DNA of 64,000 bases from Holothuria scabra (lineage: Eukaryota > Echinodermata > Holothuroidea > Aspidochirotida > Holothuriidae). This document shows, piece by piece, positions 59,701 through 64,000 of this stretch; position 1 is the stretch's first letter, and each line of letters starts with the position of its first letter. The notes beneath the pieces are model-generated. The model searched no databases and was not told where the DNA came from. It was given only the letters and a program-made list of their open reading frames with translations. The stretch spans positions 16,695,318 to 16,759,317 of the forward strand of contig CM074188.1 of the NCBI GenBank assembly GCA_037179385.1, given 5' to 3'. Position numbers and translations under genes: made by a program.

Positions 59701-59983
59701 CATGAATCAATGGTTTCAAACGCAAGGTCACGTGGGTGTACCGACGGTAGTGTTTACGCGTTGCCTAATCCAATACATTCATGTAGCATGGCCACAGGAA
59801 GAGGCATTCAGAATGGCCGAGCGTATTCTTCAAGAGTATCAGCATTTGATTCAGTCAAGATCTAACTTTCCAAAGGAATGGGTTGCAAACACGACGGAAT
59901 ATATCCGTCAGGCGATAAATAGTCCTCGATACTGTCTTCAAAAGTTAATCGAGGATGAACTTATCATGCTCTGTAACAACTAA
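43336..59983 (+). CDS. NERD-type nuclease / SF1 helicase protein, 7 coding exons, ~926 aa
   Basis: Reconstructed exons: 43,333-43,399 (ATG at 43,336), 43,734-43,808, 45,351-45,460, 46,189-46,222, 47,706-47,758, 57,277-57,372, 57,635-59,983 (stop TAA included). All introns are GT-AG and the phases chain without a break (1,1,0,1,0,0), which is strong support. Residues 1-144 come from the first six exons and are charged and helical, perhaps a death-fold. Residues about 260-340 resemble NERD/PD-(D/E)XK nucleases. Residues about 470-870 form an SF1 helicase core. By family knowledge such proteins cut or remodel nucleic acids. Location and substrate are unknown; there is no signal peptide or membrane segment. 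A role in antiviral or foreign-nucleic-acid defence, as for Schlafens and bacterial nuclease-helicases, is inference only. The start is the first ATG after an acceptor, so a 5' untranslated exon is expected upstream. Confidence 0.75.
44080..44470. repeat. Three diverged TTTCGTTTCG-containing repeats in intron 2
   Basis: Units near 44,085, 44,250 and 44,410 share AAGGGCA/AAGGACTTAA..., TTTCGTTTC, a (A/G)ATATCAT/TGATATT word and an ACAGAA..AAAAC stretch. Spacing is about 165 bp. Non-coding. Confidence 0.55.
45063..45176. repeat. (TTTC)n microsatellite in intron 2
   Basis: TTTC tetranucleotide run with a few CTTCC and TTTA interruptions, between exon 2 and exon 3 of the nuclease-helicase gene. 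A Phe-Leu-Ser frame through it is an artefact. Confidence 0.95.
46978..46993. repeat. (CT)n microsatellite in intron 4
   Basis: Short pure CT run about 760 bp downstream of exon 4. Confidence 0.85.
47759..51174. other. First part of the 9.5-kb intron 5
   Basis: Repeat-derived intron. It contains ACTTACAAGCC-family copies at about 49,140-49,270 and 49,765-49,850, and a short pair of 50-bp direct repeats (50,069-50,119 and 50,291-50,345). Between them is a GC-rich block with a 15-base C run (50,245 region). A CAGTGACGTAGCTAC start at about 49,941 resembles a hAT-type end. No exon with consistent phase was found. Confidence 0.45.
51175..52926. mobile_element. hAT-like non-autonomous element, 1.75 kb
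   Basis: The left end CAGGGGCGTAGCCAGGATTTT..GGGGGGC pairs with the right end, whose complement is CACTAGCGTAGCCAGCGAGGGG. The eight bases outside are AGTATAAA and AGTATGAC, a plausible decayed 8-bp target duplication (6 of 8 match). The interior holds two related halves: a GAAATTTTTGG..AACCCCTCAGAT..AACGGCACTTCCC block at 51,290 and 51,483, and a larger pair at about 51,725-51,960 and 52,335-52,555 (GAAATGAGATGAAATTCCCGAC / GATATGGGATGAAATTTACGAC). No transposase frame. The non-canonical right end (CACTAG) may be mutation. Confidence 0.7.
52927..53904. other. Intron 5 continuation, unassigned
   Basis: No exon in phase and no repeat family recognised. An acceptor-like TTTCCTTTACTCAG at 53,568 opens a short frame with no donor. 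Confidence 0.35.
53905..55000 (-). pseudogene. LINE (CR1/L2-like) reverse transcriptase 3' fragment, decayed
   Basis: On minus, 54,960-54,830 reads [20 protein letters not shown] then [10 protein letters not shown], the RT palm motifs including catalytic YADD. After a degraded linker, 54,566-54,280 encodes [20 protein letters not shown] and [20 protein letters not shown], the usual thumb/connection region. The end near 53,935 has [10 protein letters not shown] and AGCGCTATATAAATA, a typical L2/CR1-like 3' end. Frameshifts and stops show it is dead. It lies antisense in intron 5 of the nuclease-helicase gene and is a different LINE lineage from the one at 31.9-36.3 kb. Confidence 0.85.
55001..55599. 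other. Intron 5 continuation, unassigned
   Basis: Upstream part of the minus-strand LINE may extend to about 55,240 but no motif is readable. The rest shows nothing recognisable. Confidence 0.35.
55600..55940. repeat. Palindrome-rich ACCATTTG/CAAATGGT cluster
   Basis: CCATTTG, CAAATGG and ACCATTCA words recur about every 15-25 bp in both orientations, with a perfect 16-bp palindrome ACCATTTGCAAATGGT at 55,751-55,766. The design parallels the CCAGATATGG cluster at 7.6-8.0 kb with different words. Non-coding. Confidence 0.7.
55941..57276. other. End of intron 5, unassigned
   Basis: No repeat or exon recognised before exon 6. T-rich runs at 56,739-56,758. The acceptor of exon 6 has a good pyrimidine tract (TTTTTCTCTCTCACTCTTAATTTTAG). 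Confidence 0.35.
57635..59983 (+). CDS. Last exon: NERD-like nuclease and SF1 helicase core (782 codons)
   Basis: The acceptor TTTGTTTACTCACCAG precedes 57,635. Nuclease part: [11 protein letters not shown] (Glu about residue 268), [20 protein letters not shown] with Asp316 and Gln330-x-Lys332, i.e. a D...QxK version of the PD-(D/E)XK core seen in NERD/Mrr-like enzymes. Helicase part: Q-motif [10 protein letters not shown] (470-479), Walker A GNYGTGKT (491-498), Walker B HFVLDE (Asp600-Glu601), motif III-like [10 protein letters not shown] (630-639), motif V-like [16 protein letters not shown] (815-829) and motif VI-like [15 protein letters not shown] (Arg853). CxC pairs at 714/716 and 728/730 could bind zinc. 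All catalytic positions are intact and there is no frameshift over 2.3 kb, so the gene is probably functional. Confidence 0.85.
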   Translation, partial: NLATFHPCVFYSSIWIPKVGKVPPPIDFSDLKIQINKKELSFEEGTHKCLERYYMNGKGVFRVPAIIFQQNELRINRTTDKLTDLALRTDVDIQDEERDPLLRHMSKSQKVEVLRKRSAKRSVEVVAHTLEIFGRRKNLNMFIFSDYEYSKYLQHVQLKNNEFVTDVRGDHDILVICKEFGILFIQVKSVVGDKSIKTIKKDMGLALEQLMSDKYAFWQSNRDLAFMQKLPMYSFIAFPFMEEAFMQHLSICSYHRNFLLSRTTFESAKNFSKWFEKNIRPLNPFSDTEYQTLTARYVGKASMASLRDPIKTTAHQLGCHRDNVFLNPDQLAVVNTESVEKFHVLAGNYGTGKTLLLILLAKKLARNYDQSLVHFITCTDINKEGLCRISTPYQATNHVDEHLTNNKSKLFGEVFRGENKALESNKQTILFITPSIFFNTLISLKSRSGNCHFVLDEVPFFLLDKTREDVRTAFQKFREVLGAESFVWISVGSHTYKVDVSSDENPMKIKEYFDPCFKFHYLKYTMRICGRLFRMVQGVESFTKDGHHRFSECGHVIEGPMPRLYMLNRCTCEESDSDVRTLPCNCSGMRLANVLSKVFRFLERNNKSDITIMIECGIEGPFFQQLCKLVSISLRGHKTKWLIAFKAETGGCSRENLFAEKETDVITVADGRTFRGCESRIVIIIDPFSMNQWFQTQGHVGVPTVVFTRCLIQYIHVAWPQEEAFRMAERILQEYQHLIQSRSNFPKEWVANTTEYIRQAINSPRYCLQKLIEDELIMLCNN

Positions 59984-60478
59984 AGTCACACCAAGCAACC
60001 GCCATTGTAACAGGACTACAGCAATATTATGCAGACACTGTATATATAAATGTATGTGCTGATCTTTACATGTTAGGTGGATTTTATTTTTATATATTGT
60101 ACAGGAGTTCTCTATGCCTTAAAATTTTCGGTTACTCCTTCTTAACTGTTTCAAGAAATCTCGAACTCTTGCCCCTTCTTGCCTCATATCCATACGAACC
60201 CTACTGCCTTAGACCCTTCTCTGTACGACAAACACCTACGTTCCATCGTGTTTAACTGTGAACAACATTATGCCTGAACAGATTTAAGCATTGTTTACGG
60301 GAACAACTGGGCAAATGAAGCCTGCAAGAACATAGAGGGTTGGTTATTTGGTTAACAAATGGTGATGAAGTTGTCCCTAACCGCAGAATTGTTCCTTGAA
60401 ACAAAGAATTGCTATAATTTGTAACACTAAAACCTGTAAATAATTAACTTGTTCAATAATATGAAGTAGGTAAGTTAG
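59984..60478. other. 3' flank / probable 3' UTR of the nuclease-helicase gene
   Basis: AT-rich, non-coding. No perfect AATAAA close to the stop; weak variants such as TATAAA lie near 60,046. The transcript end is therefore not located. Confidence 0.35.
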
Positions 60479-60479
60479 T

Positions 60480-60716
60480 TACATGGAGTTTAAGGCCGAG
60501 GTTTTAACCAATTGGTTCAAGTCGAGCCGACCACGGCCTCTTTTCCTTGTAAGTTGTGGCTCACTGCCTTGTTTTCCCTATTCCTTCATTTATGCTGAGC
60601 CCAAAGCACAGTGTCAGAAGGTTCCACTTAAAAAGTCTTCCGCATGACCCGGACAGGATTCGAACCCCAGACCTCTCGAGTAGAAGTCGGATGTTCTAAC
60701 AACTTTACCATGCATG
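60480..60716 (-). mobile_element. tRNA-derived SINE, best-preserved copy of its family
   Basis: Minus-strand element. The head at about 60,640-60,716 has an A box (TGGTAAAGTTGTTAGAACA), CGACTTCTACTCG anticodon region and an intact B box (GGGTTCGAATCC), ending GTCCGGGTCATGC. The body runs to the 3' end at about 60,484 (plus: ACATGGAGTTTAAGGCCGAGG). It aligns with 10,594-10,835 over its whole length. Confidence 0.85.
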
Positions 60717-61073
60717 AGATATATCATTTGTTATTTCGTTAGTTATATGAGGTAATGCACTTTGATTTTGAGAAGGCGGGGCCCGCAGGAACCGCGTTGT
60801 GCGAATTTTGAAGTAGGGGGTAATTATCAAAGCGGCCAAATGTGTTCAATAATGTAAAAGGGATGCCAGGCGGACCAAAATGCCTATGGGAGGAAAAGTG
60901 GGGGGGGGGGCTAAAGCTCTCTAACCCCTCCCCCTCCCACTCCCCCGTCTCGGTGGTCCTGACATGTCCCAGACTATTTGGAAAGTCGCCCATCCCCATT
61001 AGTCTAGATTTCTACACAGTAAACATTCGATGGAAGTAACAATGTCCCCCACCTTCGAGTAAATATCGAAGCG

Positions 61074-61125
61074 TTAGGATGGCGTTTTACTGCTCAGTTC
61101 CTAGCAATTGGGTAAACTAGGTGAG
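61074..61125 (-). mobile_element. SINE 3'-end fragment, diverged
   Basis: GGATGGCGTTTTACTGCTCAG then TTCCTAGCAATTGGGTAAAC follows the order of the 60,484 SINE end. It lies only 360 bp past the full copy and in the same orientation. Confidence 0.5.
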
Positions 61126-64000
61126 CTGCTTACCCCCTTCGTTCGTAATTTGACATGATTTTCATCAATACTCTTTTATATAGAGAGCTTTTACAGCTCT
61201 CTGGGAAGTTTTGTCACTTCCCATATTTACTGTACATTCTGGCTTTTATTTATTTCACCTTATCTGAAAAGATCTTTAATGTGTGTGTTTTTTAATGTAC
61301 ATGTATGTTTTGAATTCTTTAGGTTTTCGATCTTTCAAAGTTGCTACTGCACTGGTATAAGTCACTTCAGTTTGTAAATTTTGCCAATCTACACTTTGCC
61401 GAGGATGATCCTAGGTAGATCAACAACAACAATAAATTCTTCCAAAAGTATTCCTTTTTCTTCAATTATGGTTTGTACTTTGTACGTTTTCCTCTTATAC
61501 GTATATATAGATATATATATAGTAGTCACTAGCATTACTGGAACCAAGCAGAGTGCTGAACTAAACAGGAGCGGGTAAAACAATAAAGTTCTAAAAGTCG
61601 ATCTAAAAGCTAAAATGCCATTTCTACAAGCTTGTTTCGTGATAAATCAACTCTTCACAATAAAAGCATTGAATCAGCGCGTTGACTTGCGCTTGCATTT
61701 AAAACGAATTTTCAAAGGCCACGAAAATGGAGGGGCAGGGGTGGTCTGCCCCCAATATTTTTCAGAGGTTTTGGGAGGCACGGACCCCCACGTCCCCCCC
61801 CCCTCCCTAAATGAAATTAAATTTTCAGTTGCTTTTAATACATTTCGGCTATTCGTTTGCTCAATTATTACTTTTCAGAGTGGAAAAGTTGCAAAGCTTC
61901 CGGGGGTTCTCCCTCTGGACCCCACATCAACAATAACCTGTAGGAAAGTTTACTTTCGCACTTCAAACAGTTAAAACAAAAACTTCTCCAAGCTACCTGT
62001 CTTTTTCAAATTATCTTTCTTCTTCTCAAATCAAGGCCTTTTAAACATACTGAGCAAAGGGCGTGTCCCCAGTCCCCTTATTGGCCCCAATGACACAAAT
62101 TTGCCCCAGGAATAATTTCTCTTTAAGGAATAATTATAATACCTATACAAAGGTACTTTTTTGCTTCCATTAAGTCCACTAAAAAGTAGCAAGTTTCAGA
62201 CTTACCGGGGCCCTGTTGCCGGCCCGTGGACCTCCCGCATATTCTCTCGGAATTTTAAATAAAACTCCCTATGGAGAAAAGCCCCAAAACACTTTGGATC
62301 TCTTAAAAATACCCTGTTTCAAATTATCAATCACATGTTCACATGTTTGAGTAGCTTTAACTTTTTTTTTGCTCCCTAAAATTACTGTAAAGTAAGTTTC
62401 TCTTTAATCAAATGCCATAGTACTTCACGATTTTATTCTTGTTCCTTACCTCACCCTACTCCTGATTCATATTCATAGTTCAGAATCCTTAATTTGAATA
62501 TGATTTTGGACCATTTTGGGAGCCTCTCAAATCACTAAAATCGCTGAGTTTCCGGGGCCCAACAGGGGCCCTTAAGGGGAACCCTGTACCCCACGCCAAT
62601 GGGGTCTTGCGCTTACTGCGTCACCATTATGTCTGCTGCGAAGTCCTGTGCCCAACCCCCCCACCCTTCCACCAAAAAAAAATCTTCCGCCGCCTATGAT
62701 TTCTTCGTAACGGTTGGATTTCACACTTCAGCTGACAAAGCCCTCAAGAGAGGGCGAAAATTTCTGTTTTAATCAATAATTCGGTTGAATCACAATGCAT
62801 ACTTCCCTTTTTATCTTTCATTAATCGATGCATCCAAAACATGGACTGTAATGTTATATATACGTCAGTTGTTGTCAGTCGACATTGCCATTTTTCTTTA
62901 TTCTTTTATAACGCGTCATTGATTGAAAAGATTTAAAAAAACCACAATCAACTTTAAGAGCGCCAAAAACAATATATCTACTACATATGACGTTTGAACA
63001 AGTTGTAAATAAGTATATCAGGTAATAAAAGGTATTGCCCAACAATATCGTGTCTGCAGAATGTATAATTTAAAGCTTGCCAATATAACACCCACTTTTT
63101 CACATACAAAAACATATAACGACAAAATAAATTGTGCCCGATAAAGGTATGCAATAGGTCATCAAACAATAGGTCTTCACCAAAATGAGGACCTTTGGTA
63201 AATGAGGACCTAATGTGTACATTTTTGACGACGAAATGACGACAAAAGAGGAATCAAGGTAAATACCTGAATAATAAAAGTACTCTAAGTTTCCATCTGG
63301 TATAGTGTAACTTCGGTGCATTTAGTACAAGTGAAATAATCAAAACAATTAGCGCAGTTAACGTACACCCGTTAAAAATGACATTTTTTTCATAGCCTTA
63401 CGTAATTGAGTACTCTTTGACAATTGAAGGTTGAGTATTGAAAGGAAACTCTTTTTCAGTTGATATTCATCGTCAGGGAGTGAACTTTGACTCGAATCTC
63501 AGTTACAAGCTTTCCGAAAAAACCGAAGAAGCGAGGGCTCACTTGCCAAGTTTCAAACTATTTACTGTATTCAATGTGAGAATATGAAGAAATGTCATTT
63601 CCAAGAGAGAAAAAAACAATTTTAAAGATTTCCAAAATATTGTGGTGGTTTTCTTGTTATCATTCTGTCTTCACTGAAAATGCTAAACGTCAAACATACC
63701 GTTTGTTGTGCTTATTCATGTTTTATACGGTACATACTTTCGTACAACCTACGAATGTATATGCCCAATTGCATTGTGTTGGATCTTGTGTCGAGGGTCT
63801 GTTTTTCATTGCATTTTCAAGATGGCTGCCTGATTACAAAGGCGTACTATTGACAGTTTCGTAGCAACAGCAAAGATTTTCCATCTTCAGGAATATTAGA
63901 ACAATTTATCACCAAACCTATGTAGAAAATATATTTCTTGACTAAATTTGAGCATTTGCTGCTTGTTGTGCAACTCTGGAGATGATTTCGGGACAAATTT
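61126..64000. other. Unassigned repeat-rich flank
   Basis: 61,725-61,930 has G/C-run words typical of old DNA-transposon ends (GGGGCAGGGGTGG.CTGCCCCC, CCCCCCCCCTCCC). 62,040-62,697 is C-rich and ends in a sequence whose complement is ATCATAGGCGGCGGAAG, another transposon-end-like motif, but no partner end was found. The rest to the window end shows short frames without domains. Confidence 0.35.

Overview
The window is nuclear DNA from an animal. It has spliced genes with GT/AG introns, an intron of about 9.5 kb, a LINE with an APE-type endonuclease, a Penelope-like reverse transcriptase, tRNA-derived SINEs, DNA-transposon MITEs, long (TA)n and (TTTC)n microsatellites, and a low gene density. 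The repeat mix fits a marine invertebrate, perhaps an echinoderm or another deuterostome, but nothing here fixes the species. No bacterial operon, phage, CRISPR array or rRNA is present.

Region by region: 1-2.3 kb holds a broken Penelope-like RT and a cluster of tRNA-headed SINEs with (TA)n tails, one of which forms an 80-bp-arm hairpin. 2.3-20.7 kb is mostly unassigned intergenic or intronic DNA. It carries a Tc1/mariner-type MITE (3.8 kb), a 65-bp tandem array (6.6-7.2 kb), palindrome-rich DNA (7.6-8.0 kb), SINE copies, and a 2-kb fold-back transposon (12.1-14.2 kb). A minus-strand first exon encoding a signal peptide (15.9 kb) and two weaker exon candidates are also here. 20.7-37.0 kb is a very degenerate satellite built from a TTTTGTTGGG decamer. 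Its G-rich strand is on plus for 7.7 kb, then switches to minus at about 28.45 kb. A 5'-truncated CR1/L2-like LINE (31.9-36.3 kb) is embedded in the second part. 37-43 kb is repeat-derived DNA, including diverged repeats with nuclear-receptor-like AGGTCA half-sites.

43.3-60.0 kb is the one clear protein-coding gene. I reconstruct seven coding exons on the plus strand with consistent splice phases, predicting about 926 aa. The last exon (57,635-59,983) encodes a NERD/PD-(D/E)XK-like nuclease segment followed by an SF1 (UvrD-like) helicase core with Q-motif, Walker A, Walker B, and motif V and VI equivalents. The first six exons add a 144-residue helical N-terminus that might be a death-fold adaptor. 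The architecture resembles nuclease-helicase immune proteins (bacterial defence NERD-helicases, vertebrate Schlafens), so an innate-immune or nucleic-acid-sensing role is a reasonable but unproven inference. The long intron before the last exon holds a hAT-type element and a minus-strand LINE relic. 60-64 kb is repeat-rich flank with further SINE copies.
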